This document shows positions 16,765 to 24,744 of a stretch of DNA of 64,000 bases, in pieces (positions within the stretch are counted from its first letter, which is position 1; each line of letters begins with the position of its first letter). This DNA is from Oscillospiraceae bacterium (GTDB lineage: Bacteria > Bacillota > Clostridia > Oscillospirales > Oscillospiraceae): NCBI GenBank assembly GCA_902760845.1, contig CACWHX010000002.1:1-64000 (forward strand). The letters run 5' to 3'. The notes under the pieces were generated by a model. The model was not told the origin of the DNA. It searched no databases and saw only the letters and a program-made list of their open reading frames with translations. The translations under genes and the position numbers were made by a program.

Positions 16765-18285
16765 TTATTGGTCGGGGCGTCGTCCGGCGGTCGCCTCTTC
16801 CTCGGCGCGAAATTCGTCCAGCACGGCGTTTTGCGCCTGCCGCTCGCGCCGCAGCGCCGCGTTGTGCTGCGCGTTCTGCATGGCGTGTCTGCGCGCCTTT
16901 CGCCGCCTGTTGTATCGCACGAGCAGCACGATGTACGCCGCGATCACGAGCGCGATGACAAGCAGAATCGCGATGACGACCGGGTGCCCGAAGAAGGCGC
17001 GCAGGCCGGACCGGAGAAACGCCCCGTGCGAAAGCTCGACCTCCACCGCGGCGACGAGCGGCGCAGAGCCGTAGACGACGCCGTCCTTTTCCACCGTGAT
17101 CTCGCCGAGAACGTCCCCCGCTGCGACCGGCGCGCGCAGCGCCGTGCCGTCCCGCTCGCTGTAGATGACCACGCTGCGCGTGTAGGCGGCCAGATCGTCG
17201 CTGTTTGGCAGCACGGCGGCGATGCTGTTCTGGGCGCGAACGGTCACGCTGTCGGCGTCGCTGCCAAGCTCGACCGGCACGTCGCAGATCAGCTCCGTAT
17301 CGCTGACGATATCGCGCCGGCTGAAGTTTCCATACAGCCAGTTATAGAGCGCGAGCGTGTCGGTAAAGCTGCAGAATTCCGTTGTGCCGTTGGCGCGGGT
17401 CTTGGCGTCCGACCCAAGCACCACGCACAGGAGGCGGATGCCGTCCTTCTGCGCGGTGGACACCAGGCAGTAGCCCGCCGCGCTGGTGTGCCCGGTTTTG
17501 ACGCCGAAGGCATAGTCGTAGAAATATCCGGGATAGACCGGCGAGTCGGAATTGATGAGACCGTTGGTGTTCTGCAGCTCGCGCGTGTCGTGCTTGTTGG
17601 TCGCGGGAACGGTGCGCGTCACGGTGTTGCAGAGCGTGGCGAACAGCTCGTGCTGCATGGCCTCGGCGGTGATGCGATAGAGATCCATCGCCGTGGTATA
17701 GTGGTTGTCGTCCGGCATCCCGTGCGTGTTGACATAGTGCGTGCCGGTGCAGCCGAGCTGCTCGGCGCGCTCGTTCATCAGCTCCACAAACGCGGAAATG
17801 CTGCCGGAGAGGTACGACCCGATGACGTTGCACGCCTCGTTCGCGGAGGAGACCATCGCGCAGTAGAGATAATTTTCCAGCGTCATGACCTCGCCCGGCA
17901 CGATCGAGGCGGTGCTGGATTCCTCGTCCAGCCCGGCGAGGCAATCGCTCTGCGCCGTGACCTCGTCCTTGAGTGACACGTCGCCGCGCTCGATGGCCTC
18001 CACGGCGAGCAGGACCGTCATGATCTTGGTGAGACTCGCGGGATACGCCGTCTCTTCCGCGTGCCGGGAAAAATAGACGACGTCGGAATCCATATCCACC
18101 AGCAGCGCCGCGTTCGCGGTAAGCGTCGGCGCCTCCACGAGGCCGGCGCCGGCATAGGAATCCTCCGCGACGGCGCTTTCGGTCGGCTCCTCGCCCGGCA
18201 CGGCAAACGCCGCCGGAATGAGCATGGACGCCAGCAGACAAACCAGCAGGAGAAGGGGAAGAATCTTGTTTTTCTTCATATTCAT
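16765..18285 (-). CDS. D-alanyl-D-alanine carboxypeptidase (S11 family, DacF-like)
   Basis: A membrane-anchored penicillin-binding protein of about 506 residues that trims the terminal D-Ala of peptidoglycan pentapeptides. It has a signal peptide (KKNKILPLLLLVCLLASML). The S11 motifs are SLTK (about 84-87), SAN (about 147-149) and KTG (about 263-265). A C-terminal beta domain and a final membrane helix followed by a basic tail (RYNRRRKARR) replace the usual amphipathic anchor. Start codons at 18291 (GTG), 18285 and 18279 (ATG) are all possible; no clear Shine-Dalgarno site decides. Confidence 0.88.
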   Translation of the reverse strand: MNMKKNKILPLLLLVCLLASMLIPAAFAVPGEEPTESAVAEDSYAGAGLVEAPTLTANAALLVDMDSDVVYFSRHAEETAYPASLTKIMTVLLAVEAIERGDVSLKDEVTAQSDCLAGLDEESSTASIVPGEVMTLENYLYCAMVSSANEACNVIGSYLSGSISAFVELMNERAEQLGCTGTHYVNTHGMPDDNHYTTAMDLYRITAEAMQHELFATLCNTVTRTVPATNKHDTRELQNTNGLINSDSPVYPGYFYDYAFGVKTGHTSAAGYCLVSTAQKDGIRLLCVVLGSDAKTRANGTTEFCSFTDTLALYNWLYGNFSRRDIVSDTELICDVPVELGSDADSVTVRAQNSIAAVLPNSDDLAAYTRSVVIYSERDGTALRAPVAAGDVLGEITVEKDGVVYGSAPLVAAVEVELSHGAFLRSGLRAFFGHPVVIAILLVIALVIAAYIVLLVRYNRRRKARRHAMQNAQHNAALRRERQAQNAVLDEFRAEEEATAGRRPDQ

Positions 18286-18463
18286 CGCCACACGATGCGG
18301 GCGCGCACGCGAAATTCGGTGAAAATTTCACATTTTGCGTCCGGTATCGTTCCTTTTTTCTGTTTTTTCACACCATTCTCTGTTAGAATGTGATATAGTA
18401 GTACCATTATAAAATCTCGGTTGTCGAAAAGCAATCGAAAAAATCGAAATTAAGGAATTTATT

Positions 18464-18838
18464 ATGAGGCTGAGAACAAGCGAGTGGGCCGCCCTTGCGC
18501 TGACGGTCGTGTTTTTGCTTGCCGCGGTGCTCGTCACGCACGCGAGTGACCGCGCGATTACGGTGACGGAGGCGCCGCTGGAGCTGCCCGCCGCGACGGC
18601 GCCGGCGGGCGCGGAGACGGGAAGGCTCGATCTGAACGCCGCGTCGGCGGAGGAGCTGGAGGAGCTGCCGGGCATCGGCCCGGAGCTGGCAGCGCGCATC
18701 ATGGAATACCGCGCGGAAAACGGACCATTCACCAACCCGGCGGAGCTGATGAACGTAGAGGGCATCGGAGAGAAGACCTATGCCGGTCTGGCGGAGCGGA
18801 TCTTCGTCGGCGCGGCGCGGCAGGAGGAAGGGCAATGA
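18464..18838 (+). CDS. ComEA-like helix-hairpin-helix protein
   Basis: A 124-residue protein with an N-terminal membrane helix (about 8-27) and a C-terminal HhH domain (LDLNAASAEELEELPGIGPELAARIMEYR, then NVEGIGEKTYAGL). This is the DNA-binding unit of ComEA. ComEA takes up DNA in competent Firmicutes; this form lacks the longer linker and SLBB domain. It may be a competence gene or a general surface DNA-binding protein. TAAGGA lies 10 bases before the ATG. The stop overlaps the response regulator start (ATGA), an unusual pairing. Confidence 0.8.
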   Translation: MRLRTSEWAALALTVVFLLAAVLVTHASDRAITVTEAPLELPAATAPAGAETGRLDLNAASAEELEELPGIGPELAARIMEYRAENGPFTNPAELMNVEGIGEKTYAGLAERIFVGAARQEEGQ

Positions 18839-19521
18839 AAATACTGGTTGTCGATGACGAAAAGCTGCTCGTCAAGGGGATCAAATTCAATCTGGAGAAC
18901 GAGGGCTATACGGTGGACGCCTGCTACGACGGGGAGACCGCCGTGGAGCTCGCGCGCACAGGCGGCTATGCCGTCATCCTGCTCGATCTGATGATGCCGA
19001 AGGTGGACGGGCTGGAGGCGTGCCAGCAGATTCGGCAGTTTTCCACGGTGCCGATCATCATGCTCACGGCGCGCAGCGAGGACGCGGACAAGCTCCTCGG
19101 CTTTGAGTCCGGCGCGGATGACTATATCACGAAGCCGTTCAACATTCTGGAGCTGAAAGCGCGCATCCGGGCGCTCATCCGCCGGTCGAGCATGCCCGTG
19201 AACGGGGGCGCGAAGAGCGGCAAGCTCGTCTGCGGGCAGATCGAGATCGACCCCGAGCGCCGCAGCGCCAAGCGCTATGACGTGCCGGTGGATCTCACGG
19301 TGAAGGAGTTTGATCTCATCGAGCTGCTCATGCGCAACCCCGGCAAGGTATACAGCCGGGAAAACCTGCTCGATCTCGTCTGGGGCTATGACTATCAGGG
19401 CGACATTCGAACGGTGGACGTGCACATCCGCCGCCTGCGTGAAAAGCTGGAGAAGCAGCCGAACGCGCCGGAATATATCATTACAAAATGGGGCGTCGGC
19501 TACTATTTTGCCGAGCAGTAA
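18835..19521 (+). CDS. OmpR/PhoB-family response regulator
   Basis: A 228-residue regulator. The receiver domain (1-115) has DD at 7-8, phospho-acceptor Asp51 in LLDLMMPKVDG, Thr in MLTAR and Lys in ITKPF. A C-terminal winged-helix (about 130-225) ends in RTVDVHIRRLREKLE and ITKWGVGYYF. It resembles WalR/YycF and PhoP types. The start overlaps the comEA-like stop. The kinase gene follows after a 114-base spacer that carries a relic of the repeat family described at 49887. Confidence 0.92.
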   Translation: MKILVVDDEKLLVKGIKFNLENEGYTVDACYDGETAVELARTGGYAVILLDLMMPKVDGLEACQQIRQFSTVPIIMLTARSEDADKLLGFESGADDYITKPFNILELKARIRALIRRSSMPVNGGAKSGKLVCGQIEIDPERRSAKRYDVPVDLTVKEFDLIELLMRNPGKVYSRENLLDLVWGYDYQGDIRTVDVHIRRLREKLEKQPNAPEYIITKWGVGYYFAEQ

Positions 19522-19569
19522 GGCCCGACGCCCGGCTTCGGCGTGGGGCGGGCGGCCTCCGGCGCTTCG

Positions 19570-19632
19570 CCGGGCAGAAAAGGATCGGGGTCCACGCACG
19601 TTTTCGGGCGTGACCTCTGCGAGGATTTCTTT
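19570..19632 (+). repeat. Decayed copy of the structured repeat family
   Basis: TTCGGGCGTGACCTCTGCG and the next six bases match the 3' part of the two full copies (49887 and 58519) at 22 of 25 positions, including CTCTGCGAGG (19615-19624). Upstream, GGGCAGAAAAGGATCGG resembles GGGCAAAAATGATTTGG of the copies. The GAGGA of this relic now sits 10 bases before the kinase ATG and probably serves as its ribosome binding site. Relationship is inferred from similarity by eye. Confidence 0.5.
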
Positions 19633-19635
19633 TGC

Positions 19636-21084
19636 ATGGAAATGAAAACCAGACGAAAACTGACCGACAGCGTGCAGATGCAGTTCGCCGCGTATTTCGC
19701 GGCGCTGACCGTCGTGTTGCTCGTGCTGCTGAACACCTACCCGCTACGCTCGTCGCGCGACGTGGTCTTCTCGGAAAAGGAGAGCGCGCTCGTGAGCCGC
19801 GCGGCGGTGGTGTCGTCGTCGCTGTCGCTGCTCGAATCGCTGACGCCGGACAATACGCAGCAGGTCATGGGCCTGCTGGACGTGAACGATCTCGCGCGCA
19901 TCCTGGTGACGAACGAGACCGGGCTGGTGCTCTACGACACGGCGGCGGAGGACGAAAACGCCGCCGGAACGCAGACGGACGTTGCCGAGATCCTGCGCGC
20001 GCTCGGCGGAGAGACGGTGTTTTATTCCAAATTTGATATGACGGCCTTTTCCAGCTGCGCGGCGATGCCGGTCCGCAGCGAGGGCAGGACGATGGGCGCG
20101 GTGTATCTCGCGGAGTACGACGCCGAGCAGGCGACGCTCATCGTCGGCATCCAGCGCCGCCTCGGCACGATCACGCTCGTGGTCGGCGGCGTCGCGCTCG
20201 TGCTCATTTTTTTCTCCGTGCGCATCATGACGCGGCGCATCACGCGCCTCGCCGACGGCGTGCGCATCGTGCAGTCCGGGGATTATTCCTTCCGGCTGGA
20301 GCCGAAGGGGCACGACGAGCTGACAGAGCTTGGCAACGAGCTCAACAATCTCACCGAGCGGCTCCAGACGACGGAGGCGCAGCGACGCCAGTTCGTGTCG
20401 GACGCCTCGCACGAGCTGAAAACGCCGCTCGCGTCGATCCGCCTGCTGTCGGACAGCATCGTGCAGAGCGCGGATATGGACGCCGCCACCATGCGCGAAT
20501 TCGTCACCGACATCGGCACCGAGGCCGAGCGCCTGCAGCGCACGACGGAGAAGCTGCTGAATCTCTCCCGCCGGGACGACGGCGCGGAGGGCGAGCTGGC
20601 GGACGTGGACCTGCGCGCCGCCGTGGAGGGGACGCTCCGGCTGCTGCGGCCGCTCGCGGAGGAAAGCCGCGTTGCGATTGCGTGCGAGCTGGCGGAGGGC
20701 TGCCTCGTGCGCGCGACGGAGGACGATATCTATCACATCGTGTTCAACCTCGTGGAAAACGCCATCAAATATAACCTCGCCTGCGGCAGCGTGTCCGTGC
20801 GGGTCTATGCCGAGGGCGGGCAATGCGTGCTCTCCGTGGAGGACACCGGCATCGGCATCCCGGAGGCGGACCGGCCGAATATCTTCGGGCGCTTTTATCG
20901 CGTGGACAAGGCGCGCTCGCGCGAGCACGGCGGCAGCGGCCTGGGCCTGTCCATCGTGCACGACGCGGTGACGCTCTACGGCGGGACGGTGGAGGTCAGC
21001 GGCGTGGAGCCGCACGGCAGCCGCTTTGTCGTAAGGTTTCCGCAGGTGGGCGGCGCTGATTCGACGCCTGAATCGGAGCCGTAA
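19636..21084 (+). CDS. Sensor histidine kinase
   Basis: A 482-residue membrane kinase, the partner of the response regulator just upstream. It has two membrane helices (about 14-33 and 177-195) flanking an extracytoplasmic sensor region of about 140 residues. HAMP follows (about 195-250), then the H-box SDASHELKTPLASIR with His259, N-box NLVENAIKYN, G1 VEDTGIGIPEADRPNIFGRFYR and G2 HGGSGLGLSI. All catalytic boxes are intact. ATG at 19636 is preferred (GAGGA 10 bases before); ATG at 19642 is also possible. The longer frame from 19543 lacks support. Confidence 0.9.
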   Translation: MEMKTRRKLTDSVQMQFAAYFAALTVVLLVLLNTYPLRSSRDVVFSEKESALVSRAAVVSSSLSLLESLTPDNTQQVMGLLDVNDLARILVTNETGLVLYDTAAEDENAAGTQTDVAEILRALGGETVFYSKFDMTAFSSCAAMPVRSEGRTMGAVYLAEYDAEQATLIVGIQRRLGTITLVVGGVALVLIFFSVRIMTRRITRLADGVRIVQSGDYSFRLEPKGHDELTELGNELNNLTERLQTTEAQRRQFVSDASHELKTPLASIRLLSDSIVQSADMDAATMREFVTDIGTEAERLQRTTEKLLNLSRRDDGAEGELADVDLRAAVEGTLRLLRPLAEESRVAIACELAEGCLVRATEDDIYHIVFNLVENAIKYNLACGSVSVRVYAEGGQCVLSVEDTGIGIPEADRPNIFGRFYRVDKARSREHGGSGLGLSIVHDAVTLYGGTVEVSGVEPHGSRFVVRFPQVGGADSTPESEP

Positions 21085-21114
21085 AGAAATCAGACGAAAA
21101 GGAGAACTCTCGCA

Positions 21115-22185
21115 ATGAACAATCTCAAACGGATCCAGGATGCAATCTGCGCCGCGGGGCTGGACGCCCTGCTGCTCATCGACCCGCGCAACCGCTATTA
21201 TGCCGCGGGCTTCCCGTCCTCGGACGGGGCGGTCGTCGTGACGCGCACGCGCGGCTACTATATCACCGACTCCCGCTACATTGAGGCGGCGCAGGCCGCC
21301 GTGGGCGACACGGTGGAGGTGCTGCTCTGCGACCGGGAAAACCCCATGCGCGCGCGGCTGAAGGCGATCCTCTCCGACTGCGGCGTCGAGAAGCTCGGCG
21401 CGGAGGACGGCAGTCTCACCTATGACGAATATCTCGCCTACGAGCGCAGCTTCGGCATGAAGCTGATCCCATCGCAGAAGCTCATCCTTGGTCTGCGGCA
21501 GTGCAAGCAGCCGGAGGAGCTCGTGTTCCTGCGCGCAGCGCAGGACATCACCGACCGGGCATTCGCCGAGGTGCTGCCGCTGATCCGCCCGGGCGTGACA
21601 GAACAGGAGCTTGCGGCGGAGCTGGTCTACCGCATGCTGCGCCTCGGCGCGGAGGGGACAAGCTTTGACCCCATCGTCGTCACCGGGAAAAAATCCAGCA
21701 TGCCGCACGGCGTCCCCGGCGACGTGAAGATTCAGGCGGGAGATTTTGTTACGATGGATTTCGGCTGCCTCAAGGGCGGATACTGCTCAGACATGACGCG
21801 CACCGTCGCCGTCGGCAGCGCGACGGAGGAGATGCGAAAGGTCTATGACACCGTGCTGGAGGCGCAGCTTGCGGGCATCGCGGCGGCGCGCGCGGGCGTC
21901 ACAGGCGCGGAGATCGACGGCGCGGCGCGCGACGTGATCACCCGCGCGGGATACGGCGAATATTTTGGCCACAGCTTCGGTCATAGCCTGGGGCTGTACA
22001 TCCACGAGTCGCCGAACGCCGCGCCGAACAATCACGAGCCGATGCCGGAGCACACCGTCTGCTCGGCCGAGCCGGGCATCTATCTCCCCGGGCGCTTCGG
22101 CGTGCGCATCGAAGACGTCATGCACCTCACGCGCGCGGGCGCCGAGGTGCTCACACAGTCGCCGAAGGATCTGATTGTCGTGTAA
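21115..22185 (+). CDS. M24B aminopeptidase P-like protein (Xaa-Pro peptidase)
   Basis: A 356-residue creatinase/prolidase-fold metallopeptidase. An N-terminal domain (about 1-120) is followed by a pita-bread catalytic domain with the metal ligands in VTMDFGCLKGGYCSDMTRTV (two Asp), GHSFGHSLGLYIHE (His) and SAEPGIYLPG and RIEDVM (two Glu). It is predicted to remove N-terminal residues before proline or split Xaa-Pro dipeptides in the cytoplasm. It sits just before efp, the common Firmicutes order. AAAAGGAGAAC precedes the ATG. Confidence 0.9.
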   Translation: MNNLKRIQDAICAAGLDALLLIDPRNRYYAAGFPSSDGAVVVTRTRGYYITDSRYIEAAQAAVGDTVEVLLCDRENPMRARLKAILSDCGVEKLGAEDGSLTYDEYLAYERSFGMKLIPSQKLILGLRQCKQPEELVFLRAAQDITDRAFAEVLPLIRPGVTEQELAAELVYRMLRLGAEGTSFDPIVVTGKKSSMPHGVPGDVKIQAGDFVTMDFGCLKGGYCSDMTRTVAVGSATEEMRKVYDTVLEAQLAGIAAARAGVTGAEIDGAARDVITRAGYGEYFGHSFGHSLGLYIHESPNAAPNNHEPMPEHTVCSAEPGIYLPGRFGVRIEDVMHLTRAGAEVLTQSPKDLIVV

Positions 22186-22219
22186 TTTTTCAAGTTTGGC
22201 CGAAAATTGTGAAAACGGC

Positions 22220-22248
22220 TTGCCAAACAGGCGGGAATCGTGTAAAAT
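22220..22248 (+). promoter_or_regulatory. Promoter of efp
   Basis: TTGCCA (22220-22225), 17 bases, TAAAAT (22243-22248), 43 bases before the efp start; TTTAGGAGG serves as ribosome binding site. Confidence 0.6.
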
Positions 22249-22291
22249 ATCTACGGCTATTTTTAGAACTATTCTTTAGGAGGACCCATAT

Positions 22292-22855
22292 ATGATTACA
22301 GCAGGCGATTTCAGAAACGGCGTGACCTTTGAGATGGACGGCAACGTCATGCAGGTCGTCGAGTTTCAGCACGTCAAGCCCGGCAAGGGCGCGGCCTTCG
22401 TCCGCACCAAGATGAAGAATGTCATCACCGGCGCCGTGACGGAGACCTCGTTCAACCCCACCGCGAAATTTGAAGAGGCCACGGTCGAGCGCAAGACCAT
22501 GGAGTACAGCTATAACGACGGCAATCTCTATTACTTCATGGACCCCGAGACCTATGAGCTGGTTCCCATCGACGAGAGCGTTTTGTCGGACAACTTCAAG
22601 TTCGTGAAGGAGAATATGGCCTGCACGATCAGCTCCTATAAGGAGAAGCCGTTCCTCGTCGAGCCGCCCACGTTCGTCGAGCTGGAGGTCACCGACACCG
22701 ACCCCGGCTTTGCCGGCAACACCGCCACGAACGCGACCAAGCCCGCCACGCTGGAAACCGGCGCGGAGATCAAGGTGCCGCTGTTCATCAACCCCGGCGA
22801 CCGCATCCGCGTGGACACCCGCGTGGGCGAATATCTGGAGCGCGCGAAGGGCTGA
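22292..22855 (+). CDS. efp: Elongation factor P
   Basis: A 187-residue, full-length three-domain EF-P that relieves ribosome stalling at proline runs. The KOW-like domain I carries the tip KPGKGAAF with Lys32 at the position modified in other bacteria. Two OB domains follow, ending [22 protein letters not shown], the family end signature. The tip is lysine rather than arginine, so EpmA- or hydroxylase/YmfI-type modification is possible, not EarP. No modification enzyme is seen in this window. Confidence 0.96.
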   Translation: MITAGDFRNGVTFEMDGNVMQVVEFQHVKPGKGAAFVRTKMKNVITGAVTETSFNPTAKFEEATVERKTMEYSYNDGNLYYFMDPETYELVPIDESVLSDNFKFVKENMACTISSYKEKPFLVEPPTFVELEVTDTDPGFAGNTATNATKPATLETGAEIKVPLFINPGDRIRVDTRVGEYLERAKG

Positions 22856-22877
22856 GACCCGCATTGCGAAAAAAATA

Positions 22878-22915
22878 CCGCGCCCGGTTTGCCAACCCCG
22901 GCAAATCGGGCGCGG
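22878..22915 (-). terminator. Terminator of the EIIC-like gene (minus strand)
   Basis: A 16-bp stem (CCGCGCCCGGTTTGCC side, one wobble) with a 6-base loop is followed on the minus strand by TATTTTTTT. It terminates transcription coming from the gene at 22986. Confidence 0.75.
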
Positions 22916-22938
22916 ATGCTGTTTGGAGGACAAAGCAG

Positions 22939-22972
22939 AGACCGTCGCCTGATCGAGCGGCGGTCTTTGTTT
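22939..22972 (+). terminator. Terminator of efp (plus strand)
   Basis: AGACCGTCGC pairs with GCGGCGGTCT (one G-T wobble) around an 8-base loop, followed by TTTGTTT. Confidence 0.65.
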
Positions 22973-22985
22973 CGTTACGGCGGGT

Positions 22986-24104
22986 TCAATCGAGCTTCAG
23001 GTCGCCCGGTCTGATCCAGCCGAGCTTCCGGGCAAGCTCGCCCAGCAGCCAGCAGATGATCGCGGGCAGCACGATGCTCACGAGCAGCAGACCCAGCCAG
23101 TCCATGAGGCCCGGCGTGATGGCCGCAGCGCCGTTTGCAAGCGCGGCCTCGCTGGGGGAAACCCAGCCCGTCCAGACGCCGATGGGACCGCAGAGCCCGC
23201 AGGTGCCCATGCCGGAGTTCACGGCCGCGCCGTTCATCTCCAGCCTGAAGATGCAGGTGGAGACCGGGCCGGTGATGGCGGAGGTGACGATGGCCGGGAT
23301 CCAGATTTTTGGGTTTCGCACAATGTTGCCCATCTGCAGCATCGAGGTGCCGAGGCCCTGACTCACGAGTCCGCCCCAGCCGTTTTCCCGGAAGCTCATG
23401 ACGGCGAAGCCGACCATGTTCGCGCAGCAGCCCGCCAGGGCCGCGCCGCCGGCGAGACCTGTGAGCGAGAGCGCCGCGCAGATGGCCGCCGACGAGATCG
23501 GAAGGGTGAGCGCGATGCCGACGACGACGGAGATGATGATGCCCATGATGAACGGCTGCTGCCGCGTCGCCCACATGATGATGCCGCCGATCCAGCTGGC
23601 CGCCCTGCCGATGGGCGCGGCCACGAGCACCGCCAGCCCCACGCCGACAAGGATCGTGACGATGGGCGTGACGAGAATGTCCACCTTCGTCTCCTTGGAG
23701 ACGGCCTTGCCAAACTCCGCCGCGACGACCGCTGTGACGAGCACGGCCAGCGGGCCGCCCGCGCCGCCCATGGCGTTCGTGGCAAACCCGACCGGCACAA
23801 GCGAAAACAGCACCATCGCCGGCGCGTGCAGCGCGTAGCCGATGGCGACCGCCATCGCGGGACCGACCATCAGCGAGGCGCAGCCGCCGATGGTGTAGCC
23901 GACCTTGTTCGGGTCGCTGCCGAGCTGGAAGATGACCTGATTCAAAAATCCAATGTGAAACTGCTGCCCCAGCGTGTTCAGGATTGTGCCGATCAGCAGC
24001 GAGCAGAACAGGCCCTGCGCCATGGCGCTGAGTGCGTCGATGCCGTAGCGCCGCAGGGAGATTTCAATGTCCTTGCGCTTGAGAAATGCTTTAAACTTGC
24101 TCAT
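22986..24104 (-). CDS. Stand-alone EIIC-like membrane protein, candidate niacin transporter
   Basis: A 372-residue polytopic protein with about eight to ten membrane segments and glycine-rich loops (GGCASLMVGPAMAVAIGYAL, NAMGGAGGPLAVL). It resembles the PTS_EIIC_2 family (PF13303). No EIIA/EIIB domain or HPr gene is present, so PTS phosphorylation is not supported. A TTGACA/TATATT promoter overlaps a 40-bp perfect palindrome whose centre matches the NiaR operator type. The next genes upstream are niaR and pncB. This suggests uptake of nicotinate, nicotinamide or a precursor; the role is inference. The ATG at 24104 follows CGGAGGGG; an extension to 24182 would translate the operator. Confidence 0.7.
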   Translation of the reverse strand: MSKFKAFLKRKDIEISLRRYGIDALSAMAQGLFCSLLIGTILNTLGQQFHIGFLNQVIFQLGSDPNKVGYTIGGCASLMVGPAMAVAIGYALHAPAMVLFSLVPVGFATNAMGGAGGPLAVLVTAVVAAEFGKAVSKETKVDILVTPIVTILVGVGLAVLVAAPIGRAASWIGGIIMWATRQQPFIMGIIISVVVGIALTLPISSAAICAALSLTGLAGGAALAGCCANMVGFAVMSFRENGWGGLVSQGLGTSMLQMGNIVRNPKIWIPAIVTSAITGPVSTCIFRLEMNGAAVNSGMGTCGLCGPIGVWTGWVSPSEAALANGAAAITPGLMDWLGLLLVSIVLPAIICWLLGELARKLGWIRPGDLKLD

Positions 24105-24124
24105 GCAAACCCCTCCGAAACAGA

Positions 24125-24164
24125 ATTGGGCTTTACAGGTGTCATGACACCTGTAAAGCCCAAT
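24125..24164. promoter_or_regulatory. 40-bp perfect palindrome, NiaR-type operator
   Basis: The two 20-base halves (starting ATTGGGCTTTACAGGTGTCA) are exact reverse complements. The core, 24135-24154, is ACAGGTGTCATGACACCTGT, which resembles the NiaR (YrxA) operator described for Firmicutes. It covers the end of the -10 and the expected transcription start, so a bound repressor would block the EIIC-like gene. The niaR gene is adjacent. Confidence 0.8.
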
Positions 24165-24189
24165 ATAGCAGCTTCCTGCCATTTGTCAA
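24162..24189 (-). promoter_or_regulatory. Promoter of the EIIC-like gene
   Basis: On the minus strand TTGACA (24184-24189), 16 bases, TATATT (24162-24167). The -10 overlaps the NiaR-like palindrome. Confidence 0.75.
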
Positions 24190-24222
24190 TGATAATTTAA
24201 GTTTTGTCAGATTCCGCGCCGC

Positions 24223-24732
24223 TTATTCGAGCAAAAACCCCGCCGCGCGCAGCGCGGCGCGGGCGCGCCGGAACGCGGTCTCGTCCGGGCAGCGAAGCGT
24301 GTGGAGGTGGATGCCTCCGGTGAGCGTGCTGAGCGGCTTTGCGTTTTCCTTTGCCAGCCGCTCCATGAACTGCGCGACGTCGTAGCGGCTCGTGATGTGA
24401 AGCTGGCCGGTGAGCTGACCGTAGACCGCGTGCTCCACGATCACGTCCAGGACGGTGCAGCCGTTGTCCACCAGGAGCAGCAGCTCGCGCTCGGTGCCGT
24501 CGGGCGTGTGCCGACAGGCGACGGTGCGCACGAGACCGCTCTCCGCGCGGGAGAGCACGTAGCCGCGCGGCGTGGCGGCAACGTCCGCCCCGGCGGCGCG
24601 CAGCAGCGCCACGTCGCCCACGATGATCTGGCGGCTGACGGAAAAGCGCGCGGCAAGCGCGGACGCGCTCACAGGCGCGTCCGCCTGCTCCAGCTGCTCC
24701 AGAATCGCTTTCCGGCGTTGCGGTGCGTCCAT
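24223..24732 (-). CDS. niaR: NiaR family niacin-responsive repressor (HTH + 3H domain)
   Basis: A 169-residue regulator. The N-terminal HTH_11 domain (about 4-58; ILEQLEQADAPVSASALAARFSVSRQIIVGDVALLRAAG) is followed by the 3H domain (about 73-165). Its three conserved histidines are seen in VEHAVYGQL, LHITSRY and GGIHLHTL. NiaR represses niacin uptake and salvage genes when nicotinate is bound. It follows pncB by 12 bases with GGAGG before the ATG. The palindrome upstream of the neighbouring EIIC-like gene is its probable target. The pncB-niaR promoter itself shows no such site. Confidence 0.9.
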   Translation of the reverse strand: MDAPQRRKAILEQLEQADAPVSASALAARFSVSRQIIVGDVALLRAAGADVAATPRGYVLSRAESGLVRTVACRHTPDGTERELLLLVDNGCTVLDVIVEHAVYGQLTGQLHITSRYDVAQFMERLAKENAKPLSTLTGGIHLHTLRCPDETAFRRARAALRAAGFLLE

Positions 24733-24744
24733 AACAGTCCTCCG

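Noticed and set aside
16711-17976. Plus-strand open frame opposite the D,D-carboxypeptidase
   Set aside because: Antisense of a gene with intact SLTK, SAN and KTG motifs; it also begins in the terminator.
24026-24182. Extended start of the EIIC-like gene at 24182
   Set aside because: It would translate the operator palindrome and the -10; the ATG at 24104 has a good ribosome site and starts the conserved-looking protein.
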